Assembly: GCA_040902305.1 (NCBI GenBank)
Contig: JBBDXN010000040.1
Location: forward strand, 62,001-126,000
Origin: CAMLFJ01 sp040902305
Lineage (GTDB): Bacteria; Methylomirabilota; Methylomirabilia; Rokubacteriales; CSP1-6
DNA length: 64,000 nucleotides
Reading direction: 5' to 3'
Shown here: positions 1-6,817 of the stretch, piece after piece
How positions within the stretch are numbered: the first letter of the stretch is position 1
Layout of the letters: every line of letters begins with the position of its first letter
The notes under the pieces: generated by a model
What the model saw: the letters and a program-made list of their open reading frames with translations, nothing else
Database searches by the model: none
Told to the model about the DNA's origin: nothing
Program-made: the position numbers and the translations under genes

Positions 1-2
1 GG

Positions 3-680
3 CGGCGCGCATGGTTCAGGTCATACGTGACCGGTGTGGTGCAGCGGGATGTCCGTGATCTGACCCGCATCGAGGGCCTCACCGCGTTGCCGCGGCTCTT
101 GGCGGTGCTGGCGGCGCGGCCCGCGTCCGTTCTGAACCTGGCCGACGTGAGCCGGGATCTCGGCGTCCCGTACACCACCCTGCAGCGGTACGTCGCGCTC
201 CTCGAAACGGTGTTTCTCATCCGCGCGGTTCCGGCCTGGTCCGGGAACCTCGGTCACCGCGTGACGAAGACTCACAAGGTCGTCTTCGTGGATCCCGCGC
301 TCGCCGCGGCGCTCCTTCACGCCTCGGCGGCGCGCCTCGTGAAGGACGGAACCCTTGCCGGGCATTTGATCGAGAACTTCGTCGCAATGGAGCTCGTGAA
401 GCAGGCATCCTGGCACGCCGACGAGCCCCGGATCTACCACTTCCGGACGCCGAAGAGGGCTGAGGTGGACGTGGTGCTCGAGGTGGACGGGCGGGTCGTG
501 GGGATCGAGATCAAGGGGTCGGACCGCGTGACCGAGGGCGACTTCCGGGGACTCCGCGCACTCGCACAGCTGGCCGGGCGCCGCTTTCACCGCGGCCTCG
601 TGCTGTATCGGGGCGAGCGGATGGTCCCATTCGCGCCGAATCTTCACGCGGCGCCGCTGACGTCCGTGTGGGCCTGGTAG
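3..680 (+). CDS. DUF4143-containing AAA ATPase, C-terminal part (5' end outside window)
   Basis: The reading frame is open to the left edge (codons from position 3 read ...WFRSYVTGVVQRDVRDL), so the N-terminal P-loop ATPase half lies outside the window and the GTG at 27 is not the true start. What remains is the DUF4143 part: the FRSY..VVQRDVRDL entry motif, a winged-helix stretch (LGVPYTTLQRYVALLE), and a C-terminal restriction-endonuclease-like fold (EVDVVLEVDGRVVGIEIK), with the D..E.K pattern typical of the family. Members are predicted ATP-dependent DNA-associated proteins of poorly known role, often mobile or linked to toxin-antitoxin or defence loci. The next gene is convergent, its stop only 2 nt away. 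Confidence 0.85.
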   Translation, partial: RRAWFRSYVTGVVQRDVRDLTRIEGLTALPRLLAVLAARPASVLNLADVSRDLGVPYTTLQRYVALLETVFLIRAVPAWSGNLGHRVTKTHKVVFVDPALAAALLHASAARLVKDGTLAGHLIENFVAMELVKQASWHADEPRIYHFRTPKRAEVDVVLEVDGRVVGIEIKGSDRVTEGDFRGLRALAQLAGRRFHRGLVLYRGERMVPFAPNLHAAPLTSVWAW

Positions 681-681
681 C

Positions 682-1833
682 TCAGATGCCGGCGGTCTCG
701 CGCGCGGGCAGCTCGACCACGCCGCCGCCCACCACCGACAGCTCGCCGTCCTGGTTGCGCGCCTCCTGCTCGATCTCGACCAGGTGGCGGCGGTCCTCGA
801 CGCGCTTGCCGGTGACGCGGCCCTCGATGATCAGGTAGTCGCCTTCCGGGTTGTGCCGGCGGATCTTGCAGTGGGCGCGGCGCAGGGAGCCGTCGTCGCC
901 CATCCAGTTGGTGAGGTGGTGGGTGAGCCAGGAGCAGCGCTCCGGGCCGTAGTCGTAGGCGCCGGGCGCGCCCACCGCGGTGGCGAACTCGTGCTCCCAG
1001 TGCACGCGCTCCGGGCAGTCCGGGATGCCGAAGCGGTTCTTGATCCCGAGGCCCGCGTGCCGCGTGATCTGCTTCCAGTTGAGCTTGTTGGCGCGGATGT
1101 AGAGGCCGCCCCAGCCCTGCGCGTAGGCGATGAAGCCGGTCACCGTCATCGGGCCCTTCGCCATCTTCGGCAGCTGCTCGCCCACCGTCACGTCCTGCCA
1201 GTAGCGCGGGGTGGCGCCGCGCACGTCCTCGGCGGCATAGAGGCCATACACGTGGGCCAGCTCCTCGTCGGAGTAGCGCCGGAGCGGCCGGCTCTTCACG
1301 TCGGCGTACTTGGAGCCCTGCTCGCGCGCGTGGTCGCGCTCGGTGCGGAAGCACCAGCTATCCGCCTCGGCCAGCAGCTCGCCCTTCTGGTTGCGGAACG
1401 TCACGTGGTAGATCTGCTGCACCGCGCGGCCCGCGAAGCGCGTCTCGTGCTCGATCAGGTCCTTGAGCCAGGCCTCGGTGGCGATCTCGTCGTTGCGCCG
1501 CGCCGGCTGGTGCCACGTCCAGTCGGCGCCGGCCCACATGGCGTGCACGCCCGAGAGCCCGCCCACGTAGCCCGAGATGATGCGGCTCGTCGCGAAGAGG
1601 AAGCTCGGCGGGGCGATGATCCCGCGGTACCGCGTGCGCGCCGCGTAGGCCGGGTCGCACCAGAGCGGGTTGTCGTCGCCGATGCCGTGGGCGTAGTGGC
1701 GGATATTGTCGCGGGTGGCCTCGTGGCACCACGGCTCGAGCGTGTCGGTGATCGGCACCCCGATGCGGCGGCGCAGGTCGTCGAGCCCCTGCTGGGTGAT
1801 CTTGGGGAACAGCGGCTGGGTCTCGGGCGCCAT
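682..1833 (-). CDS. MaoC/FAS1-like (R)-specific dehydratase, double hotdog
   Basis: A 383-aa protein with two hotdog-like halves. The N-terminal half (about 30-170) resembles the FAS1-like dehydratase domain (HYAHGIGDDNPLWCDPAYA, then YRGIIAPPSFLFA, the usual acyl-CoA hydratase signature). The second half (about 210-370) is a degenerate MaoC domain. Enzymes of this type hydrate or dehydrate 2-enoyl or 3-hydroxyacyl-CoA, including mesaconyl- or itaconyl-type C4/C5 substrates. The start ATG at 1833 is preceded by a purine-rich AGGAGAGTGAGCG. It lies 11 nt downstream of the acyl-CoA synthetase stop on the same strand, so the two probably form one operon for activating and processing an organic acid. 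The exact substrate is unknown. Confidence 0.8.
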   Translation of the reverse strand: MAPETQPLFPKITQQGLDDLRRRIGVPITDTLEPWCHEATRDNIRHYAHGIGDDNPLWCDPAYAARTRYRGIIAPPSFLFATSRIISGYVGGLSGVHAMWAGADWTWHQPARRNDEIATEAWLKDLIEHETRFAGRAVQQIYHVTFRNQKGELLAEADSWCFRTERDHAREQGSKYADVKSRPLRRYSDEELAHVYGLYAAEDVRGATPRYWQDVTVGEQLPKMAKGPMTVTGFIAYAQGWGGLYIRANKLNWKQITRHAGLGIKNRFGIPDCPERVHWEHEFATAVGAPGAYDYGPERCSWLTHHLTNWMGDDGSLRRAHCKIRRHNPEGDYLIIEGRVTGKRVEDRRHLVEIEQEARNQDGELSVVGGGVVELPARETAGI

Positions 1834-1844
1834 CGCTCACTCTC

Positions 1845-3398
1845 CTAGGACGTGGGAACGGCGCCGGCCTCGCGCTCGCGGAGCACCTTGCGGTTCACCT
1901 TGCCGGCCGGCGTCTTGGGCAGCTCGGACACGAACTCGACGACGCGGGGATACTCGTGCTGGGCGAGCCGGGTGCGCGTCCAGTCCTGCAGCTCGCGGGC
2001 GAAGGCGGGGTCGCCGCGCCGCGGGCTCACGATGAAGGCCTTCACCACGTGGCCGCGCAGCGGATCGGCCACCCCGATGACCGCGGCCTCGCGGACGTCG
2101 GCGTGCTTGAGCAGGGCGCCCTCCACCTCGACCGCGCTGATCGTCCAGCCCGCCGAGATGATCACGTCGTCGGCGCGGCCCGCGTGGTAGAAGTAGCCGT
2201 CGGCGTCCACCCGGCCGCGATCCTTGGTGGGAAACCACCCGTCGCGGCGCCGCACCATGATCTCGCCCAGCTCCTCCGGCGCGCACCGCGTGCCGTCCGG
2301 CCGCTGCACCGCCACCTCCACGCCGGGCACCGGCTTGCCGAGCGAGCCGGCCTTGACCGTGAAATCGGGCGCGCCGGGATAGCTGGCGAGGATGACCCCG
2401 ACCTCGGTGGTGCCGTACATGCTGCACACCGGCGCGCCGAAGGTGGCCTCCGTGAAGGCGCGCGTGGGCTCGTCGATGGGCTCACCGGTGAAGGAGAGCT
2501 TGGTGATGGCGTAGCGGTACTTGGGCGCCGTCCCCGCGCTCTTCATCATGCGGTAGTGGGTGGCCGCCGCCGACAGGTTGGTGACCCGCTGGTCCATCAG
2601 GGCGCGCAGCAGCCGGTCGGCGTCGAACTTGCCGGCGAAGGCGCCGGTGGTGACGCCGAGGGCCAGCGGGCCCAGCGTACCGTGCCAGAGACCGTGGCCC
2701 CACGCGGGCGAGGACGGGCAGAAGAAGCGGTCGCCCGGGCGCACGCCGGTGCCGTAGAGCGCCGCGATCATCAGGGTGACGACGCTGCGATGGGTGTGGC
2801 GCACCGCGGCCGGCAGCTCCCGCGTGGTCCCGGAGGTGTACTGGAAGACCGCGAGATCGTCGGCGCGGGTGTCGGGCTCGAAGCGATCGGGGTATCGCGC
2901 GAGCGCGGCGAGGAAGGCGTCGTCGGCGACCATCGTGACGAGACCCGGCACGTCACGCGCGATCTCGGCCTGGGCGGGCGAGAGCAGGAGCAGCCGGGGC
3001 GTGCAGTCGTCGATGCGCAGGCGCAGGCCGTCGGGCCCGAACAGGGTGAAGAGCGGCACCGCGATCGCCCCGCGCTTCACCGCGCCGAAGAGGCCCGCGT
3101 AGAAGGGCAGGGAGGGCTCGAGCATGATGCCCACGCGGTCGCCGGGCCCGATCCCCCGATCGGCCAGGTAGTGAGCGAAGCGGGAGGACCAGGCCGCGAG
3201 CTGGCCGAAGGTGAAGGCCTCGTCGCGCCCGTCGGCGTGGGCGATGCGTACCGCGACCCGGTCGGCCGGATGCCGGTCGATGCACTCGTGGCCGATGTTC
3301 AGCCGCTCGCGGTCGCCATCGAAGAGCTCCCAGAGGCGGGCGGGCGAGCAGAGGCGCTGGGCGTCTGCATAGGTGACGTGATCGGTCAGTGTGGCCAT
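1845..3398 (-). CDS. Acyl-CoA synthetase (AMP-dependent, ANL superfamily)
   Basis: A 517-aa class I adenylate-forming ligase. Visible motifs are the phosphate-binding loop FQYTSGTTRELPAAVRHTH, the adenine motif SMYGTTEVGVI, the hinge KDRGRVDADGYFYHAGRADD, and the C-terminal PAGKVNRK with the catalytic lysine. The loop TTRELPAAVRH, rather than TTGKPKG, is characteristic of the benzoate-CoA-ligase-like and medium-chain acyl-CoA synthetase branch. It should make an acyl-CoA from acid, ATP and CoA. I chose the ATG at 3398 because GAGCGGGGG lies directly upstream; an ATG 12 nt further (3410) is possible. A longer open frame to 3566 would run over the divergent SDR promoter and is unlikely. Confidence 0.85.
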   Translation of the reverse strand: MATLTDHVTYADAQRLCSPARLWELFDGDRERLNIGHECIDRHPADRVAVRIAHADGRDEAFTFGQLAAWSSRFAHYLADRGIGPGDRVGIMLEPSLPFYAGLFGAVKRGAIAVPLFTLFGPDGLRLRIDDCTPRLLLLSPAQAEIARDVPGLVTMVADDAFLAALARYPDRFEPDTRADDLAVFQYTSGTTRELPAAVRHTHRSVVTLMIAALYGTGVRPGDRFFCPSSPAWGHGLWHGTLGPLALGVTTGAFAGKFDADRLLRALMDQRVTNLSAAATHYRMMKSAGTAPKYRYAITKLSFTGEPIDEPTRAFTEATFGAPVCSMYGTTEVGVILASYPGAPDFTVKAGSLGKPVPGVEVAVQRPDGTRCAPEELGEIMVRRRDGWFPTKDRGRVDADGYFYHAGRADDVIISAGWTISAVEVEGALLKHADVREAAVIGVADPLRGHVVKAFIVSPRRGDPAFARELQDWTRTRLAQHEYPRVVEFVSELPKTPAGKVNRKVLREREAGAVPTS

Positions 3399-3441
3399 GC
3401 CCCCGCTCATACTAGCAAAGGCGACACGGCAAACAGCCGCA

Positions 3442-3470
3442 TTGACTGGCGGCGGCTCACCGGCTAACGT
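3442..3470 (+). promoter_or_regulatory. Candidate sigma70-type promoter for the SDR-UGSC operon
   Basis: TTGACT (3442-3447), a 17-bp spacer and TAACGT (3465-3470) end 20 bp before the ATG at 3490, in the gap between the divergent acyl-CoA synthetase and SDR genes. Based on match to the consensus only. Confidence 0.4.
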
Positions 3471-3489
3471 TCGGCCCCGGAGGCCAGAC

Positions 3490-4248
3490 ATGACTTCAGC
3501 GCAGAAGGTCGCGATCGTCACCGGAGCGGGAAGCGGTATCGGCAAGGCCAGCGCGCTGGCCCTCATGAAGGAGGGCTACGCGGTCGTCTTCGCGGGCCGG
3601 CGCAAGGATCGGCTGGAGGCCGCCGCCGCCGAGGGGAAGGGCACGCCGGGCACCTCGCTCGTGGTCCAGACCGACGTGAGCAACCCCGAGGCGATCAAGG
3701 CGCTCTTCGCCAAGACCAAGGAGACGTTCGGGCGCCTCGACGTCCTCTTCAACAACGCGGGCGGGGGCGCCCCGCCGGTGCTGCTCGAGGATCTCACCTA
3801 CGAGCAATGGACGACGGTGGTCAACGCCAACCTGACCGGCGTCTTCCTGTGCACGCAGGAAGCGTTCAAGATCATGAAGGCCCAGACCCCGATGGGCGGG
3901 CGCATCATCAACAACGGGTCCATCTCGGCGCATACGCCGCGGCCCAACTCCTCGCCCTACACCGCGACCAAGCACGCGGTGACCGGCCTCACCAAGGCCA
4001 CCGCGCTCGACGGCCGCAAGTACGACATCGGCTGCGGGCAGATCGACATCGGCAACGCGGCCACCGACATGACCGCGCGCATGGCCAAGGGTGTGCTCCA
4101 GCCCGACGGCACCACCCAGGTGGAGCCGACCATGAACGTGCAGGCGGTCGCGGACGCGGTGGTCTACATGTCGAGCCTGCCGCTCGACGCCAACGTGCTG
4201 TTTCTCACCGTGATGGCGACGAAGATGCCCTTCGTCGGGCGCGGCTGA
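3490..4248 (+). CDS. Short-chain dehydrogenase/reductase (SDR)
   Basis: A 252-aa classical SDR. It has the Rossmann glycine motif VTGAGSGIG (about 10-18), NNAG (about 87), the catalytic Ser in NNGSISAHTP and the YTATK catalytic Tyr/Lys pair. It should oxidise or reduce a hydroxyl/keto group with NAD(P); the substrate cannot be read from sequence. The ATG at 3490 was chosen because the SDR core begins six residues later; the open frame extends to 3391, but that part would cover the promoter. It is the first gene of an operon, 3 nt ahead of the 348-aa conserved gene and then the UGSC selenoprotein, so it may act on the same metabolite. Confidence 0.88.
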   Translation: MTSAQKVAIVTGAGSGIGKASALALMKEGYAVVFAGRRKDRLEAAAAEGKGTPGTSLVVQTDVSNPEAIKALFAKTKETFGRLDVLFNNAGGGAPPVLLEDLTYEQWTTVVNANLTGVFLCTQEAFKIMKAQTPMGGRIINNGSISAHTPRPNSSPYTATKHAVTGLTKATALDGRKYDIGCGQIDIGNAATDMTARMAKGVLQPDGTTQVEPTMNVQAVADAVVYMSSLPLDANVLFLTVMATKMPFVGRG

Positions 4249-4251
4249 TCC

Positions 4252-5298
4252 TTGGGCGAGGTTGACGAAGCGGCCGACCCGGCCGCGCTGATCGAGGCGT
4301 ACTACGACGCGGGCTGGACCGACGGCCTGCCGGTGGTGCCGCCGTCGGATACCTCCATCGCGGCCATGCTGGCGGCGGCGGGCCTCCAGGGCCCTGAGCT
4401 GCTCGGCGAGATCCCCGGACGCAATGTAGAAGTGATCGCGGACAAAGCCGCGACCAATGCGGTGATGGCGGGCTGCCGGCCCGAGTACATGCCGGTGGTG
4501 GTGGCCGCGATCCGGAGCCTCTGCGCGCCGGCCTTCGCCTATCACGGGCCGGCCAGCAGCACCGGCGGCTCCGCGATGGTGCTGGTGGTCAACGGGCCGA
4601 TCGCGCAGCGGATCGGTCTCAACAGCGGCAACAATGCCTTCGGCCAGGGGCATCGGCCGAACGCCACCATCGGGCGCGCGGTGCGGCTCATCATGATGAA
4701 CGCGATGAACACGCGGCCCGGCTTCCTCGACCGCGCGACCCTCGGCAATCCCGGAAAGTACGCGTTCTGCTTCGCGGAGCACGAGGACGATCTCCCGTGG
4801 GAGCCGCTGCACGTCTCGCGGGGGCTGGCGCGCGAGGACAGTGCGGTGACCCTGATCGCCTCCAACAGCGTGTACCAGGTCTACAATCAGCTCGCGGCCA
4901 CCCCGGAGCCGCTCCTGCTCTGCTTTGCGGACGCGCTCGGCAACACGGGCTCGCCCAATCTGAAGGGCTTCAACGAGACGCTCATTGTCTTCGCGGGCGA
5001 GCACGCCGACATCCTGAAGAGCGCGGGGTGGAGCCGCATGGATGTCCAGCGCTTCCTGGTCGAGCACACGCGGCGGCGACTGGCCGACTACAAGCGCGCG
5101 GCGCGGATTCCCGGCGCGGTCACCGCGGCCGACGAGACCACGTGGCGGCACATCTTCGAGCGCCCGGAGGACATCCTGATCGCCTGCGCGGGCGGCCGGG
5201 CGGGGAGCTGGTCCGCCTGCCTGCCGGGGTGGGGGAACAAGTGGACGCGCAGCATCACCACACGCATCGATGACTCAGCGAGCGGGAGGCAGGCATGA
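4252..5298 (+). CDS. Conserved protein genetically coupled to the UGSC selenoprotein
   Basis: A 348-aa protein of no function I can name. Visible elements are an N-terminal YYDAGWTDGLPVVPPS block (about 17-33), a glycine/serine-rich core (HGPASSTGGSAMVLVVNGP; LNSGNNAFGQGHRPNATIGR), several cysteines, and a C-terminal segment ILIACAGGRAGSWSACLPGW (about 303-322). It has no signal peptide or TM helix, so it is probably a cytosolic enzyme. It begins at TTG 4252, the only start before the conserved N-terminal block, 3 nt after the SDR stop, and its TGA overlaps the ATG of the selenoprotein gene (ATGA at 5295-5298). Such overlap implies coupled translation and probably a shared pathway or complex. 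Upstream, the SDR is in the same frame, separated by one TGA. Confidence 0.75.
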   Translation: MGEVDEAADPAALIEAYYDAGWTDGLPVVPPSDTSIAAMLAAAGLQGPELLGEIPGRNVEVIADKAATNAVMAGCRPEYMPVVVAAIRSLCAPAFAYHGPASSTGGSAMVLVVNGPIAQRIGLNSGNNAFGQGHRPNATIGRAVRLIMMNAMNTRPGFLDRATLGNPGKYAFCFAEHEDDLPWEPLHVSRGLAREDSAVTLIASNSVYQVYNQLAATPEPLLLCFADALGNTGSPNLKGFNETLIVFAGEHADILKSAGWSRMDVQRFLVEHTRRRLADYKRAARIPGAVTAADETTWRHIFERPEDILIACAGGRAGSWSACLPGWGNKWTRSITTRIDDSASGRQA

Positions 5299-5822
5299 AG
5301 CTCTTCGATCCGACCTCGAAGCCGGTGGAGCGCGCGGTGAAGCTGGCCCCGCGGCCCGCGAGCCCCAAGGGCCTGCGCCTCGGGCTGGTGGACAACACCA
5401 AGTTCAACTCCGACACGCTCTTGAGGAAGCTGGCCGAGCGCCTGGCCGAGCGTCATCAGATGACGGTGAGCGCGACGAACCGCAAGCGCTCGCCCAGCCA
5501 CGAGATCGACGAGGCCGGGATCCAAGCGCTGCGCACCCAGTCCGACCTCGTCATCTCCGGGATCGGCGACTGAGGGTCGTGCAGCTCGAGCAGTGTGCTC
5601 GACGCGATCCTGATGGAAGAGCAGGGGGTGCCCGCCATCGCCATCGTCACCACCCCGTTCCGCAACACCGGCCGGGCGATGGCCGAGAGCTGGGGGAAGC
5701 CGGGCTATCCGTTCCTGGACACGCCGCACCCCATCGCCAACCTCACCGAGGCGGACCTGGACGAGCGGGCCGACCGGCTCGCGGAGGCGGTGGACGAGTG
5801 GCTGGGCTTCGAGGCGCACTAG
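5295..5822 (+). CDS. UGSC-family selenoprotein (TGA 5571-5573 read as selenocysteine)
   Basis: Two adjacent open frames (5295-5570 and from 5574 to 5822) are in the same phase and separated only by TGA at 5571-5573. Read through, they give a 175-residue protein with selenocysteine at position 93 in the motif GIGD-U-GSCSSSS. This U-G-S-C signature gives its name to a selenoprotein family first noted in marine metagenomes; other members carry Cys (CGSC). The CxxC-like redox motif sits after a Rossmann-like beta-alpha pattern (LRLGLVDNTKFNS early, DLVISGIGD before U), and homology-like order continues after it (VLDAILMEEQGVPAIAIVTTPF). A start GGGAGGCAGGC-ATG and a hairpin 10 nt after the TGA (5584-5605) support it. 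The biochemical role is unknown; it is likely a thiol/selenol oxidoreductase or reductase acting with the upstream protein. Standard gene callers would split or truncate it. Confidence 0.85.
5584..5605 (+). promoter_or_regulatory. Candidate bacterial SECIS hairpin
   Basis: Directly inside the coding region after the Sec TGA. GC-TCGAGCA (5584-5592) pairs with TGCTCGA-(bulged C)-GC (5596-5605) around a 3-nt loop GTG (5593-5595). The loop begins 19 nt after the TGA and with a G. Both features fit the bacterial SECIS pattern as I remember it (a stem with a small G-containing apical loop some 16-37 nt past UGA). Folding was done by eye. Confidence 0.6.
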
Positions 5823-5823
5823 G

Positions 5824-6729
5824 GTGAGCCGGATCCGCTACGACCGGCTGCCGACCGAGCGCGCGAACCCGAGCACCGGCAAGCTCGACCGGCTGTCGGC
5901 GGCGCAGATCGCGCGGCTGATGAACCGCGCCGACCGCCGCGCGGTGCGCGCGGTGGGCCGCGCCGCGCCCGCCCTCGGCCGCGCGGTGGACCTGATCGTG
6001 CGCGCGCTCTCCCGCCGCGGCCGCCTCATCTTCGTGGGCGCGGGCACCAGTGGGCGCCTGGGCGTGCTCGAGGCCGCCGAGTGCCCGCCCACCTTCGACA
6101 CGCCGCGCTCCTTGGTGCAGGCGGTCATCGCGGGCGGCAAGCGCACCGTGTTCCGCTCCTCCGAGGGCGCGGAGGACAACGGCGCGGACGGCGCGCGGCA
6201 GATCCGCAAGCGCGTGCGGCCGGGCGACGTGGTGGTGGGCATCGCGGCGAGCGGCGTCACCCCGTTCGTCCGCGCGGCGCTGCGCGAGGCGCGCCGGCGC
6301 GGCGCCGCCACCGCGCTGGTCACCTGCAATCCCGACGTGCCGGTTTCGGCGGCCCGCGTGGTGATCGCGCTCGCCGTCGGTCCCGAGGTGCTCACCGGCT
6401 CCACGCGCCTGAAGGCTGGCACCGCCACCAAGCTCGCGCTGAACACGCTGACCACCGCATCCTTCGCGCGCCTCGGCAAGGTGTACGGCAACCGCATGGT
6501 GGACCTGCGCCCGCGCTCCGCCAAGCTACGCGCCCGCGCGCTGGGCCTCGTGCGCCAGCTCGGCCGCGTGCCCCCCCGCGAGGCCGAGCGCCTGCTGAAA
6601 GCCGCCGGCGGCCGCGCCAAGGTGGCCATCGCCATGGCGCGGCTTCGCGTGGACGCAACCGAGGCGCGCCGCCGCCTGAAAGCGGCGGCCNNNNNNNNNN
6701 CCGGCTCGCTACGCCGCGTGCTGGAGTAG
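5824..6729 (+). CDS. murQ: N-acetylmuramic acid 6-phosphate etherase MurQ (contains scaffold gap)
   Basis: About 300 aa, the family length. It contains the SIS-domain signature FVGAGTSGRLGVLEAAECPP (about 64-83), with the catalytic Glu of the EAAECPPTF motif, and SSEGAEDNGADG, with the second catalytic Glu. MurQ cleaves the D-lactyl ether of MurNAc-6-phosphate to GlcNAc-6-phosphate and lactate in cell-wall sugar recycling, in the cytoplasm. It starts at GTG 5824, 1 nt after the selenoprotein stop, so it is co-transcribed. The run of 10 N at 6691-6700 falls near the C-terminus; gap length is arbitrary, so the last residues (GSLRRVLE) and their frame are provisional. Confidence 0.85.
   Translation: MSRIRYDRLPTERANPSTGKLDRLSAAQIARLMNRADRRAVRAVGRAAPALGRAVDLIVRALSRRGRLIFVGAGTSGRLGVLEAAECPPTFDTPRSLVQAVIAGGKRTVFRSSEGAEDNGADGARQIRKRVRPGDVVVGIAASGVTPFVRAALREARRRGAATALVTCNPDVPVSAARVVIALAVGPEVLTGSTRLKAGTATKLALNTLTTASFARLGKVYGNRMVDLRPRSAKLRARALGLVRQLGRVPPREAERLLKAAGGRAKVAIAMARLRVDATEARRRLKAAAXXXXGSLRRVLE
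6691..6700. other. Assembly gap (10 N) within murQ
   Basis: Ten consecutive N. At the second such gap in this window (58042-58051) the reading frame changes across the Ns, so 10 is a placeholder and not a measured length. Confidence 0.95.
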
Positions 6730-6732
6730 GCC

Positions 6733-6816
6733 GGGGTCAGGTCTTACATTCCGACATTTTTCCGCGCGAGACATGACTGCGCCTCGCGGGAATGTCGGAA
6801 TGTAAGACCTGACCCC
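6733..6816. repeat. Large inverted repeat, REP/RAYT-type or MITE-like hairpin
   Basis: A perfect 26-nt inverted repeat: left arm 6733-6758 (GGGGTCAGGTCTTACATT...), right arm 6791-6816 (...AATGTAAGACCTGACCCC), with a 32-nt centre that can itself pair (CGCGAG/CTCGCG). It sits between the convergent murQ and IlvD-type genes, 1 nt from the latter's stop. It may serve as a bidirectional terminator. The arm sequence resembles repeats moved by REP-associated tyrosine transposases; no transposase is present in the window. Confidence 0.8.
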
Positions 6817-6817
6817 T

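Noticed and set aside
4246..4251. Second possible recoded TGA, between the SDR and the 348-aa gene (same frame)
   Set aside because: The SDR already has a complete C-terminus ending FVGRG, TGA is followed by a TTG start of a new family, and there is no Cys/Sec-like motif around the stop.
3496..5151. 551-aa open frame on the minus strand
   Set aside because: Antisense to the SDR, 348-aa and promoter regions; Arg/Gly/His-rich low-complexity product typical of G+C-rich shadow frames.
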